Shown here piece by piece: positions 48,108 through 60,180 of a stretch of DNA of 64,000 bases. Every line of letters starts with the position of its first letter. Position 1 is the stretch's first letter. The position numbers were made by a program, and so were the translations under genes. The stretch is from positions 61,861,156-61,925,155 of the forward strand of contig OZ025242.1 of the NCBI GenBank assembly GCA_964019155.1, in the 5' to 3' direction. Source of the DNA: Osedax fenrisi (lineage: Eukaryota; Annelida; Polychaeta; Sabellida; Siboglinidae). Below the pieces are notes generated by a model. The model was not told where the DNA came from. It did not search any database and saw only the letters and a list, made by a program, of their open reading frames with translations.

Positions 48108-48712
48108 AATTGATAGTGATGTGTACATTTATAACTTATTATAAGACACAGGTGGCATTACTAGTGTGATTGGTATAGTTAAATGATTAAAGTAAAAAAA
48201 AATTATATATATAAAAACTATATGTTAATAATAAGAATGTTCAAAAATTATAAAAAAAACTTTAATATTATAAGAGTAGATACATTTTGAAAATATTCTA
48301 TTTTGCCTATCTTATGCATGTAACTGATGAATAGTAGCCTGTGCCCTTAATATAACTTTGCCCGGTTATAGAAATTATATAATATAATTCGAAAATAAAA
48401 TTTGTTTGAAAAATATATTTGATATAAATACATTAACATATACATTTTATATGATAATCTTACCATGTGTTGATTGTGTTAGATGATAAAACAACCAGAA
48501 ATCGGAACATGTTCTCTTAAAGTAGTCTCCGCGGTTCTATAAAAGCATATTCGAAGTGCGTTACTATTTTTCTTCATCAGCTGCAAGTGGATTCCTATAT
48601 ATATCGTTCATGAACTCTGTGAGAGTGTTTGTTAAATTGATAGTAATGTATACATTTATGACTTATTATAAGACATAGGTGGCGTTATTAGTGCGATTGG
48701 TATAGCTATATT
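48108..48712. repeat. Direct repeat pair of about 68 bp
   Basis: AAATTGATAGTGATGTGTAC...GGTATAG at 48108-48175 is repeated at 48645-48712 with few changes, 537 bp apart; the second copy adjoins the PIWI-like fragment. Confidence 0.8.
48572..48633 (-). pseudogene. PIWI-like Argonaute fragment, minus strand
   Basis: Minus strand reads TNTLTEFMNDIYRNPLAAD and then diverges into a stop. Matches the plus-strand fragments at 50256 and 52062, so it is a third copy in opposite orientation. Confidence 0.5.
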
Positions 48713-48789
48713 CATTTACATGACCTATAAAAAATTCAAAAATACATAGGAAATATGAGGGATATCATTATTATTATATATGTTTAAAT

Positions 48790-49545
48790 ATAAAAATACT
48801 ACTTAAGCCTATAGAAGTATATATATATACGTAAACAACAATTCCTCTTTACTCATTTAGTATAATAATATGCATACTCTCATTATTAGGCATATACATA
48901 TTAATATATACATTTAATAATATATATATATATACCTATATTATTTATTTTGTATTTACCTTGTTTTCTTATTAATAACATCCTACATCGAATGCTGCTC
49001 TATGTTTGATCTTTATGCTTTTTCTCTTTGGCGAATACTGAACATTAATTGTCCACAATAGCTAACAGTTCAATTGATACACATTAAACTATACTAAAGG
49101 TAAGATAACTAACTGTAACGAAATATACATGTCCCTACATTATTGACAACCACACAACTTTAAACATAGTTCATCAGCAGTTCAATTATACATTTAAACT
49201 TAATAACATCAGCTTTAATATATATATATCACTTAATTACGAAGTACACTAAAAGGTTCGTCTTAGAATATTACTATAGCAAAACCCTAACAAACGTTAC
49301 ATTCATTGGGTGATGTCACATGACTGGTGTCACATGACCTATATGTCTCCTACACTATACAACAGGTACACAATGTTGTAAGTAGTAGATTACTAAACCG
49401 ATAATGGTTTCTATTTAAATGCCTATAGTTACCATTATAGTTAATGTATACATACTAAATTTATTTGTATTTAACTTTACTAAACATGTAATTCATCACT
49501 AAACCAAACCATTTTAATATATGTATTCATTTGCTTTTATATTGA
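48790..49545. other. AT-rich DNA
   Basis: No feature recognised, apart from a repeated TCACATGAC(T/C) at 49316-49340. Confidence 0.5.
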
Positions 49546-49903
49546 ATATTTTATATATATAATATATTTTTCAGATTACCACAATTTGATAACTTCATCA
49601 ATTTGGTTTTAAAAACCCAAAAAAAAAAAGCCTCCTATAAAGCGAATACCACAAATAGGAATAATATAATTACTAGAATAATTCAAGAATACAATGAATA
49701 ATATTTTGTTAGTAATTTATAATTTTATTATATATTAATTATGAGAAAATAATTTTATAATATATATATATACATATTACTTAACATTATATCATCGATT
49801 AATGTTAATCATTCCTAATATTTTACTGAGTTGTATCAGGCTATCATGAGGGAATTATTTTTTAAATTTCCATTCCTTCATAATGATGTTAGTTTTTGAA
49901 TAT

Positions 49904-49935
<32 letters not shown>

Positions 49936-50255
49936 GTTTATATAGTTATTTTAGCAATATGTAAATATAATGTTTTTAGAAACAACGTAATTATAATAGA
50001 TGGTATAATAGCTTGAGAAGAAAATTTAAATCAATTCGATCAAATATGAGAAACAATATTTGATTTTTTATTTTAAGAAATTTATATTTCAAAAAACGTT
50101 GAAAGTTTTTAATTTTTTTTATAAGTAAAGAGGTGGAAACAAGTTTATTACTACTGAAAAATAAATACCAACATAAAAAATAAGATACATACTATGTATT
50201 ACATAGTATATCTTAAAAATACAAGAGTTATGTCTGTCGAGAAAATAAGTCAGGC

Positions 50256-50404
50256 ATAATACTCTAACGGAGTTCATGAATGCTATATAAAGGAATACAC
50301 TTGCAGCTGAAGTACTAAAAGGATGGGGAATCGAATTTTCCAGAACATTACTAGATATGAATGCAATAATTATGCATGTCGAGAAATTTAGCCAGGGATC
50401 TAAT
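50256..50404 (+). pseudogene. PIWI-like Argonaute fragment, copy 1
   Basis: Plus strand reads NTLTEFMNAI, stop, then LAAEVLKGWGIEFSRTLLD and IIMHVEKFS. The N-P-x-A-x-x-x-L-x-x-W-G-x-E pattern is characteristic of the end of the PIWI-clade MID-domain region. One in-frame TAA. Shorter than copy 2. Confidence 0.6.
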
Positions 50405-51639
50405 ACATATATATATAAGACCAATCTGATATTGGTTTATTTTATATATATAATATATTTTTCAGATTACCACAATTTGATAACTTCATCAATTTGGTTT
50501 TAAAAACCCAAAAAAAAAAGCCTCCTATAAAGCGAATACCACAAACAGGAATAATATAATTACTAGAATAATTCAAGAATACAATGAATAATATTTTGTT
50601 AGTAATTTATAATTTTATTATATATTAATTATGAGAAAATAATTTAATAATATATATATATACATATTACTTAACATTATATCATCGATTAATGTTAATC
50701 ATTCCTAATATTTTACTGAATTGTATCAGGCTATCATGAGGGAATTATTTTTTAAATTTCCATTCCTTCATAATGATGTTAGTTTTTGAATATTTATTTT
50801 TATATATATATATATATATATATGTTTATATAGTTATTTTAGCAAATGTAAATTTAATGTTTTTAGAAACAAAGTAATTATAATAGATGGCATAATAGCT
50901 TGAGAAGAAAATTTAAATCAATTCGATCAAATATGAGAAACAATATTTGATTTTTTATTTTAAGCAATTTATATTTAAAAAAACGTTGAAAGTTTTTGAT
51001 TTTTTTTATAAGTAAAGAGGTGGAAACAAGTTTATTACTACTGAAAAATAAATACCAACATAAAAAATAAGATACATAGTATATCTTAAAAATACAAGAG
51101 TTATGTCTGTCGAGAAAATAAGTCATGGATCTAATACATATATACATATATATATGGATATACGCAGATATGCATCAATTAATAGAATGCAAACTAGATA
51201 TAAAACATATTAGTTTATTATATATATTTAATTTTTTTATTTTAAGCCATATATTTTAAAAAAATTGAAAGTTTTTCAACTTAATATTATTATATAAAAT
51301 GAGGATACCATTTAAAACCATGTATTAGTATTATATTAAAATATAATGATTTAATATATAAACATATATGAGTATATAAGTTTTCTTAGATAACTAATTC
51401 TGATATTGGTTTATTATAATTTTATACATTTATTTGTATTTAACTTTACTACACATGTAATTCATCACTAAACTAAACCCAACCCCCATAAGACCAGATA
51501 AGCATCTATTAGGGACTACAATTTGAGTCGATCACTTTTTGAAATATACATATATTTAATACCGATGTCGTTCGCGCTAAAGGAAAATAAGACTTATTAA
51601 TACCTATGCTTTGAACTATAACAATTGCGTATATTTATC

Positions 51640-52215
51640 ACATTGTTGTGATGTTATTGGAGATCTCTACCGGATTCGTTTAAATACAAATTTCACTACA
51701 AATATCGATGCCTTTATCATCTATACGGACGTGACCAAATAACTCCGTATGGTAAGGATATGCTGGATCATCATATTCAGGATGAAATGGCATTCATCGT
51801 CGAGAAAATAGATAATCCAAAATTTTACGAAGACTTGGAGACATCGTACATTCTCATCTCACTGATTAAGAAGAAATAAGGTTAAAACGTGCACGTCCCC
51901 GATTTATTTAATATATAAAGATCTCCGCCCAAGTGGGACTTGCATCATCCTGCTGGTACCAGAGTTATGTAGTATCGTTGATCTATCAGAGAAGGCTGCA
52001 ACTGATGTTATATCCGAATGATGAAAGATATCTCGGTATTGACAAAGCTTCCGCATAAAACAGGCATAATACTCTAACGGAGTTCATGCATGATATATAT
52101 AGCAATCCACTTGCAGCTGAAGTACTAAAAGGATGGGGAATCGAATTTTCCAGAACATTACTAGATATGAATGCAATAATTATGCATGTCGAGAAATTTA
52201 GCCAGGGATCTAATA
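51640..52215 (+). pseudogene. PIWI-like Argonaute fragment, copy 2 (linker/MID region)
   Basis: PIWI proteins bind piRNAs and silence transposons. Pieces in order across frameshifts: GKDMLDHHIQDEMAF and YILISLIKKK (51750-51880), ILLVPELCSIVDLSEKAA (about 51944-51998), YPNDERYLGIDKAS, then NTLTEFMHDIYSNPLAAEV and LKGWGIEFSRTLLD (52062-52165). LVPELC followed about 50-60 residues later by the NP..A...L..WG.EF block is the PIWI-clade order. No introns are visible across it. Stops and shifts make it non-coding for a full protein; catalytic PIWI domain absent. Confidence 0.65.
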
Positions 52216-52938
52216 CATATATATATATAAGACCAATCTGATATTGGTTTATTTTATATATATAATATATTTTTCAGATTACCACAATTTGATAACTTCA
52301 TCAATTTGGTTTTAAAAACCTAAAAAAAAGAGGCCTCCTATAAAGCGAATACCACAAACAGGAATAATATAATTACTAGAATAATTCAAGAATACAATGA
52401 ATAATATTTTGTTAGTAATTTATAATTTTATTATATATTAATTATGAGAAAATAATTTAATAATATATATATATACATATTACTTAACATTATATCATCG
52501 ATTAATGTTAATCATTCCTAATATTTTACTGAGTTGTATCAGGCTATCATGAGGGAATTATTTTTAAAATTTCCATTCCTTCATAATGATGTTAGTTTTT
52601 AAATATTTATTTTTATATATATATATATGTTTATATAGTTATTTTAGCAATATGTAAATATAATGTTTTTAGAAACAAAGTAATTATAATAGATGGCATA
52701 ATAGCTTGAGAAGAAAATTTTAATCAATTCATTCAAATATGAGAAACAATATTTGATTTTTATTTTAAGCAATTTATATTTCAAAAAACGTTGAAAGATT
52801 TTTATTTTTTTTATAAGTAAAGAGGTGGAAACAAGTTTTTTACTACTGAAAAATAAATACCAACATAAAAAATAAGATACATAGTATATCTTAAAAATGC
52901 AAGAGTTATGTCTGTCGAGAAAATAAGTCAGGGATCTA

Positions 52939-52947
52939 ATACATATA

Positions 52948-52989
<42 letters not shown>
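52939..52989. repeat. (AT)n microsatellite
   Basis: Fifty bases of AT dinucleotide in the repeat cluster. Confidence 0.9.
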
Positions 52990-52992
<3 letters not shown>

Positions 52993-53214
52993 TATATGCA
53001 GATATGCTTCAATTAATAGAATGCAAACTAGATATAATACATATTAGTTTATTATATATATTTGATTTTTTATTTTAAGCAATTTATATTTCAAAAAACA
53101 TTGAAAGTTGTTGATTTTTTTTATAAGTAAAGAGGTGGAAACAAGTTTATTACTACTGAAAAATAAATACCAACATAAAAAATAAAATACATAGTATATC
53201 TTAAAAATGCAAGA

Positions 53215-53395
53215 GTTATGTCTGTCGAGAAAATAATGAGTATTACAAATACATTTTATTGCTCTTTTTTGTAAAATGAAAATATTTTTTAAACTGGATT
53301 TGAAGGTATTCCCCCAAATATTTGAACAATAATTAAGATGTGATAAAAATAAAGCATTATATAATATAATTAAAGATTTCATATTTAATTTATTT
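53215..53395 (-). pseudogene. LINE RT C-terminal fragment
   Basis: Minus strand reads NALFLSHLNYCSNIWGNTFK, LKNIFILQKRAIKCI. The L-x-Y-C-x-x-x-W-G-N-T/x4-L-x-x-L/I-x-x-L-Q-K-R-A pattern is common to CR1/L2/Jockey-like RT thumb regions. It passes straight into the 680-bp repeat, suggesting that repeat is the 3' part of this LINE. Confidence 0.6.
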
Positions 53396-53399
53396 TTAA

Positions 53400-54420
53400 C
53401 TTTGTGTAAATCTATATCTAAAAATACATGTATTAGATCCCTGACTTATTATACAAATCATATTATATATTGACTAAACTTATAAAAAGATCAACTTAAA
53501 TGATTCTCAATGCATTAAAGTTAAAATAATATCAGGTTAAATGATTATAATGATATTTGATATTTTATTTATAACTACTTTATAAACTGTCCAATTGAAA
53601 ACAATAAAATAATACTTAATATATATATATACTGTTATTTACAAAAATGCTGTTCTTTATAAAATATTATAAATATTAAGTTATTTCATTGTGAATATGT
53701 ATTGTAAATATAATAAAAAAATTAGCCAAATTCTATGAATAGATTTATAAACAAGGCACTTTGAATAGACATTTGTATTGACTGTTATTATACATGTGAA
53801 TTTCTCAAATGGCTTGTACTGTGTGACTTGCCATTACATATACAAAATAACATTTTATGGATAATAAACCTAGCACAGCTGGTAGTTATTTGTGTGCTGC
53901 AAATAATTACAATAATCAATTAATAATAAATAAAGAATATTCCTACATTAGATTTCAGAGTGATATAAAATGGTAATTAGCCTTTATCATATAATAATTC
54001 ACTATTATGTATATTATGATGGAATGGTTAATCATATCTATCACATTATTCTTTAATTCATATACATGTTGGTATGAGATGTATGTACATTGTATAATGT
54101 AAATTGTACATGTGTATGTTTTCCTCTACAAGTATACATGTGTATAAATAATACTATATTAATATAGTTACTTAGAAATTGAATAGTAGATTTCACTTTT
54201 ATATTAGCATTACTGTTGGATATAAAATAGTTATCTGATACTCTGGTATTACTTAATGGTATCAATGGAACTGTAGTAAAGTGTTGTCTAATGACTTAAC
54301 TTTATGATCTGTTAGGGAACACATATTATAAATATATATATAATATATAAATAATAATGGCATAATAATTACAAATTCACAAATTCAATAATTAAATTTA
54401 TATATAATTGAAATGTAAAA
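53400..54420. other. AT-rich DNA
   Basis: No feature recognised. Confidence 0.6.
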
Positions 54421-54426
54421 TAATAA

Positions 54427-54721
54427 ATTAAGAGCCGGTACAATAGGGGATTTATTTACATGGTAATATAGGAGATTTATCTATAATTATTGTTTTACTA
54501 AAATCTCCATAACTTTAGAAATACATAAAAGAATAACTAACTTTTTTTGTATCTTTCACAATAAATTTAGAGCTATATATATATTTGAAATTTATAATGT
54601 TTTGATCAGTATAAGACTAAAAGAATGGGACCTACACTATTAGTAAATAAATTAATACAACATTTTTTATTATTATTTTTAATATATTTTTTTTAAATAA
54701 TCTCCTGTTGTGCCCTTAATA
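54427..54721. mobile_element. About 290-bp TTAA-flanked MITE
   Basis: Left TTAAGAGCCGGTACAATAGGG; right, read inward, TTAAGGGCACAACAGGAGATT. The ends are imperfectly inverted and both abut TTAA, the target of piggyBac and Kolobok elements. A diverged copy lies at 45510-45690. Confidence 0.6.
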
Positions 54722-54893
54722 TATAATTGAAATGTAAAATAATATATTTAATATATAAATTTACATTAATTTAATTAATATTTGTTATTTAAATGTAAAC
54801 TTAAAATAAATTAACATACAAATATAACTTAATATGGGACCCATGTAAATATTATTTTTGATTGACATAACACATTTAATTACAAACACACAC

Positions 54894-55032
54894 TGTAATA
54901 ACCTATAGAGGAAAGGTTTATCTCTAAAAGCGATGCCATTGCTGATAGAACAGCATAACTCTCTGAGGAAAAGCGCTACCAACACAAAGATATCTCTCTG
55001 ATCGTCTGTTTCCTCCTCTGTAGTCCATGTGT
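54894..55032 (-). CDS. Candidate internal exon, unassigned minus-strand gene
   Basis: 139 bp. Acceptor GCATACAG|AC, donor TTACA|GTGTGT. Encodes TWTTEEETDDQRDI, FVLVALFLRELCCSISNG, IAFRDKPFLYRLL, entering with two bases and leaving two bases of a codon. The helix-like middle is hydrophobic but too polar overall for a clear membrane segment. Exit phase matches the exon at 47820-47907. Protein family unknown. Composition strongly supports coding origin. Confidence 0.5.
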
Positions 55033-55336
55033 CTGTATGCTACAGTGTTATATACTGTTATGTATTGTTATAAATAATAATGTATTATTATATAATTATA
55101 TACTAGTAAATAAAGTAATCAGTGATAGTGGTTAGATTATAGTTTGATCATCATCATGATTTGTGCTTAACTGAATATAATATGATTACAATAATTGATA
55201 AGCAACTATGCTTTAATTACCAACTACACTTCTAAATAATTGATTTTAATATGATTGTAATCAATGATAGTTAACTGATCACTAACATTATTACACAAAT
55301 TACGATCAGTTGGTAATCATTGATCGTCAAATTAAC

Positions 55337-55369
55337 AGAACAAATGAGCGCTCGCCGCCGCCTCAATAG
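55337..55369 (-). CDS. Very short candidate exon upstream of 54894-55032
   Basis: CpG-rich 33 bp between ATTATCAG| and TTCT|GTTAAT on the minus strand; encodes IEAAASAHLF with phases that fit the next exon. Too short to be secure. Confidence 0.2.
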
Positions 55370-55404
55370 CTGATAATATTTTGAAAACCGTTCCCAACTC
55401 GTGT

Positions 55405-55550
55405 GTTATATATATATATTACAAATGCACATACATGTCTGTATACACGCATACACAATTATATATATACCTATATATATACACACATATATATATATAT
55501 GCATATACCCCTATATCATATATATATATATATATTCATATCACGTTATA
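55405..55550. repeat. Low-complexity (TA)/(CATATA) microsatellites
   Basis: Open frames crossing it give Tyr/Ile/Thr-rich peptides and are not genes. Confidence 0.9.
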
Positions 55551-55734
55551 CTACGCAGTATTGCATACTCGTAGATATCTATATTCCAATGTGCATTTGT
55601 AATATATATATATAACATAATTAACATATAACAATATATATATATGTGCACCCCCCATAATTTTATAGTGTATATATTTGTATAAAATATTCCTATATAT
55701 ACATTTTTATTATTAAAAAATATACTACAAAATA

Positions 55735-56965
55735 TATATCTGGTTACAAAAACAGGGCTGTATTTTTCGGTATGAATGCAGCTTACTAATACTAATAATA
55801 TATTCACTAACGACTAAGATCACATTTTTTTCATAGTAAATAATATACTTGAAATCGTTGTAATAAATATAATTATATTTAATAATAATAGTACTTTATT
55901 ATTGAATAAATATATCGCGATAACAGCCTATTAAAAAGGTGATACTTGAAATATAGTACACAATGTGCATTTCTCACCATTCTCACTATACATAGAATTC
56001 TTGATTAAAGAACGTGCAACCTGGTGTTCCTTTAATAATAATATAATATATTGTGTATTAATGATATTTCCATGTAATCACAAATTACTTTCGATTTAAT
56101 CAATTTTAAAATTAAAATTTTGATTCGGTACAATTTAAATTATAAAGTTATCAAATATTTAATAATTAATTCTAAATTCAAAAATATTAAATGAACTTTA
56201 CTAGTATTTTTCCATTATTAGGTATTTACTGTATTTTTGTTTATTTTTAAATTTTTTGATTATACCTAGGGTTTTTTATAGATTTGATAAAATTTAATAT
56301 TTCATATTATACATTATAAATAGTAATATACATATACATTTAATATTAGGATTAATATAGTTTTAAGCTATGTAATTATCTATCTCTCAATGGTAATTTG
56401 GAATTTACAAAATAATCATTAACAATCTAAACAAATGTCATATTGGTTTATAAAATAAATGTACAATATAAAATATAATATATTGAGTTAATTAAGTTAC
56501 TTTATGATTTATATATATATAATTTACAATTTTTAAATATTAATTTATATTAAATAAATTAGTATTTCAGATTATATAAATATATTATTTAAATTTATAC
56601 TACATATTTTTAAGGGGACGTGCTCCATTCAAGAGTTTTCATGTAAAATATAGGGAAAATGGCTATTTTTAAAGCTAATAATATTTTTAATTTCAATAAT
56701 GTTCATTTAATAAAACTGTTTCATTCAATTTACTATTGATAATTTTTTAGTGTATATATTTGTATAAAATATTCCTATATATAAATTTTTTATTATTAAA
56801 AAATATATTTAAAAAAAATACATTTTCCCTATCTTTTACATGTAAACCCACTAACATCACTATTTCTAAATAAATATTTAAATAATGTACTAGATACCAT
56901 GGTGTATATTACCAGATACCATATTGTTGGATATGTTAAAAAATACAAAACAATGCAATACCAAC
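55735..56965. repeat. Dispersed repeat, copy 1
   Basis: Matches 62325-64000 nearly base for base, from CTGGTTAC.AAAACAGGGCTG to ATTGTTGGAT.TGTTAAAAA. A sub-part (TAGTGTATATATTTGTATAAAATATTCC) also occurs just upstream at 55668-55728. Near its right end, CATGTAAAATATAGGGAAAATG (56640) and CATTTTCCCTATCTTTTACATG (56821) form a hairpin. Confidence 0.92.
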
Positions 56966-57040
56966 GTTCGGAAATTGTAGGGATATCTCGCGTCCATATG
57001 AAGTTGGATTCCTTTATGGAGAAAGCAGGGTAGGATGTCA

Positions 57041-57386
57041 TTGTGTATGTGGATGGATCCCCTCAGTAGCAGGGGCGGTTTTGCCCTTTATTGGTGGAAG
57101 CCAATGTCTTCGTAAGAGGATTTTCGCTTACTATCTTGCGTAACCTGTAGGGGCAATAAGTAACTTTACTGTGTTAGTAATTTAATCAAGTGTATTCAAT
57201 AATTCTATATATATTTGATAAATTGATTACTCTTATAATAGAAACAAATTATTTATAAAAAAAAATTTAAATTATAAAATTTAATTAACAGTGTAGAAAA
57301 ACGTGAATTTATGTTTTAGCTTTGGGGATTATGGAATTGTAATTAAATATATTGTAATTGAAAGAAGTCAACAAAAATTCTCTGAC
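57041..57386. other. Mixed-composition patch then AT-rich DNA
   Basis: 57068-57160 (CAGGGGCGGTTTTGCCC ... CTGTAGGGGCAATAAG) looks like a transposon end with inner inverted GCCC/GGGC, but no partner was found. No feature in the rest. Confidence 0.4.
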
Positions 57387-58395
57387 TTAAGGGGAGGTCG
57401 CAGCGCTCGCGCGAATAGTCAAAAACACATGTAACAGATGGGCATATACAAGGTATATGCAAATAAGGCTAACAATAGAACTATTCAGTGTATTGAGCTA
57501 ACTTTTTTTTTATCATGTTCATATTATACAAATACATCTTTGTAAAGAATACAATTTTCAATATATACTATACTATATATATATATGTATACATATAAAT
57601 AAAATTTTATTTTTTTATGTATTTTGATTATAAAATGAACTTATATAAAGAATTTTATAATATGCTTCCTTGTAATTATTCATATAAATATATTCTCTAT
57701 ATAACAATAACAATTATTAAAAAAGCTGCAATAGTTTTTTCTGTAGCCACTCTAATGCGTACACACCTAGCATAAATATTGATCATCTAATAAATCGCAT
57801 TTGAAGTTTCATACCAAATAATTATTTATATATTTGTAATAATTATTCCTTATCAGTAGGCTCATTTATCATTAATTTATACATAATTATAGTAATATAT
57901 TTCTAAAGTACACATAATATATATATTCACTATTTTAATAATAAAAAGGTTTTATATTCACTATTTACTATAATTATAATTACTATATTCACTATTTATA
58001 TTTACTATAAAATTGAAAGATAGCATCTCTTTGAATGTATCTAATTGGTTCATAATACTCACGTGAGTAAACACTGAGTAACAAAGAAATTATAAAAATA
58101 AATAATGTAAACAAATCTTATTTAATTTTTGAAAATCAGCGATATATTAGCTATAAAACATAATAAAATGATATATGTCAGTTAGGCTTGATATAATATT
58201 AAAATTTAATTACTTATATATTTTTTTAGATAGAGAATGGTGATAAAAACATGTTTTTATGTGATTTATAGATCGTTTTTGGATACCATTTTTTCACAGA
58301 TACTAAATTACTTATTAAATGTTAGTTTTATGGAATAATATTTTTTTTTTGTTTTATGAAAATTTATCGTTTTCAGCGCTGCGACCTCCCCTTAA
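57387..58395. mobile_element. 1.0-kb TTAA-target element
   Basis: Element 57391-58391 with perfect 17-bp ends GGGGAGGTCGCAGCGCT, flanked by TTAA at 57387-57390 and 58392-58395. No transposase. TTAA duplication points to piggyBac or Kolobok. It interrupts the RNase H start of the neighbouring gypsy pol. Confidence 0.9.
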
Positions 58396-59597
58396 CACGG
58401 CCCCCAGACTAACGAGGCATCGGTCTCTAAAATAAAGGGAAACCCATATTTTGGTAAACTTAGTACAGGTACCTCTATAATCTTTGATTTTAAAGATTTC
58501 ATGGCCATCTCACACTCATCATTCCATTCTAAATTAATTCTCCTACTTCTCCTCTTAGAAATCCTACCCTCCCCCTCTCCAGACACTAATGTTGAATATC
58601 CCTTAATAAATTTCCTATAGTAAGACCCTACTCCTAGAAAAGATCTTAATTCTTTTAAATTCCTGTGCCTAGGCCACTCACTAATAGCCTGTGTTTTCTC
58701 CTGATTAGTCCTAATCCCCTTTTCCGAAATATTCATACCCAGGAATGTAATCTCCCTCATAAACAGTTTACACTTACTACTATTAAGCAGTAGTCCACCC
58801 TTTTCTAATCGTTTCAATATTATCTCTACATGCTCTTCGTATGTTTTAGAATATACCACAACATCGTCTAAGTAGAATACCATAAACTTAAATATCTCCT
58901 CCCTAAATAAATTAGACATAATTCTTTGGAAAGTCGCGGGTACGTTAACCAAACCGAATGGCATCCTAGTGAATTCATATAGGCCCCATGGCGAACTAAA
59001 TGCCGTTTTATTTTGGTGTTTCACATCTAATCTTACTTGCGTATAAGCTGATTTAAGGTCAAAGCATGACAATATTTTAGCTCCTTCTAAAGATTCCAAT
59101 GAATCATCTACCCTTGGGATGGGATATGCATCCCTTACAGTTTTAGCATTTAATTTACGATAGTCCACGCAAAGTCTAAGATCCCCATTACTTTTTTTTA
59201 CGACTACTAAAGGACTGGCATATGCGCTCTTTGACTTAACTATAACTCCATCTCTACACCATTCCTCTATTTTCATTTTTACCGGTCCAACCTCCGTCAG
59301 TACTACCCTTCTATATGGTTGAGCTACTGGAACTTCATCAACTGTCCATATTTTATGTGTCTCTACATTAGCACACCCTACCTGACTACCTTTCCTCACA
59401 AATAAGTCCTGATAGTGATCAATCAGGCCTTTGATCTCATTCCTTCTACTTCCTATATCGCACCCAATATGTATATCTAGACCCTTATCACATTCAACTA
59501 TTACTTGATTACTACCTAATTCCCAGTTACTATACTCGATCATTGCAAGAATATTCATCCCTAATATACATACACCGTCTGTTTTCGTAACTACCAA
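58392..59597 (-). pseudogene. Gypsy pol: reverse transcriptase (401 codons), cut at RNase H
   Basis: RT with SKSAYASPLVVVKKSNGDLR near residue 125, YRKLN, motif A FDLKSAYTQVRL near 180, MPFGLVNVPATFQR near 215, active site FYLDDVVVYSK near 245, and FLGMNISEKGIRTNQEK near 290. RNase H starts with LETDAS near 390, then a frameshift. The first methionine is internal; the frame is continuous with the protease upstream apart from one TGA at 59601-59603. Not functional as it stands. Confidence 0.9.
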
Positions 59598-59603
59598 TCC
59601 TAC

Positions 59604-59801
59604 TCATTTTAATACCTTTCCCCATAGCTCTATATCTACCATGACATTTCCATAATTATTTACTCCCATGCCATTAGCTGCCTTTAACCTTAGCTGTGGG
59701 AATTCTATTACCTCCAGCCCTAACTCCTTAACTATTCTATATGGAATTATCGATGCCTGACTTCCCGTGTCAACTAAAAATTGTACTACCCTCACTCTCA
59801 T
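59604..59801 (-). pseudogene. Gypsy aspartic protease
   Basis: Catalytic motif FLVDTGSQASII near residue 8, flap-like region further on; same frame as pol, separated from it by one TGA. Confidence 0.85.
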
Positions 59802-59883
59802 CCCTCACTAATCTTAACTCCTGCTCGCGGACAACCACCTATTAACCAGGAATTCGACCTATAATCCATCCCCGTAACCTGAC

Positions 59884-60129
59884 CTACTGAGATGGGTTGC
59901 TATTTAAATGGGTTTCCGTTTCTCTATACCATCTCGAAATATGTCCTATATTACCACACCGATAGCATCTTATCCCTGTCACCTGTCTACTCCTCCTGTA
60001 CCCACCATCCACCCCGTTACCTCCCATATCTCTATCATCTAGCTGTCTACGACTACAGTTCTCTAATTCCCACACTCTGGCCCTGAGCTGCGTTACCTCA
60101 TCCCTTGCATCTACCGTCTCTCTACCCAC
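59884..60129 (-). pseudogene. Gypsy gag C-terminus with CCHC zinc knuckle
   Basis: CYRCGNIGHISRWY matches C-x2-C-x4-H-x4-C with the last Cys replaced by Trp or Tyr, so the knuckle may be defective. Preceded by a helical Arg/Asp-rich segment. Follows the rest of gag in the same frame after one TGA (60177-60182 region). Confidence 0.8.
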
Positions 60130-60180
60130 TACTCCTACTCTAAAACAAGTCCCATTATCATATGTTATATCCTCGAATTT

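Larger units (their letters stand above)
49548..53400. repeat. Cluster of about 680-bp repeat copies
   Basis: Full copies at 49548-50235, 50448-51125 and 52250-52930, and a partial copy at 53040-53235, all in one direction and over 95% alike by eye (markers CCTCCTATAAAGCGAATACC, GAGGTGGAAACAAGTTTATT, GTTATGTCTGTCGAGAAAAT). PIWI-like fragments sit between copies, so the unit [PIWI piece + repeat] was tandemly duplicated. Confidence 0.9.

Noticed and set aside
50119..50424. 101-codon minus-strand frame
   Set aside because: Antisense shadow of the PIWI-like fragment and the 680-bp repeat; its hydrophobic look comes from AT-rich codons.
56829..57041. 70-codon minus-strand frame (MTSYPAFSIKESNFIW...)
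   Set aside because: Most of it lies in the dispersed repeat copied at 63.9 kb and the rest in an unplaced transposon-like patch; no gene support.
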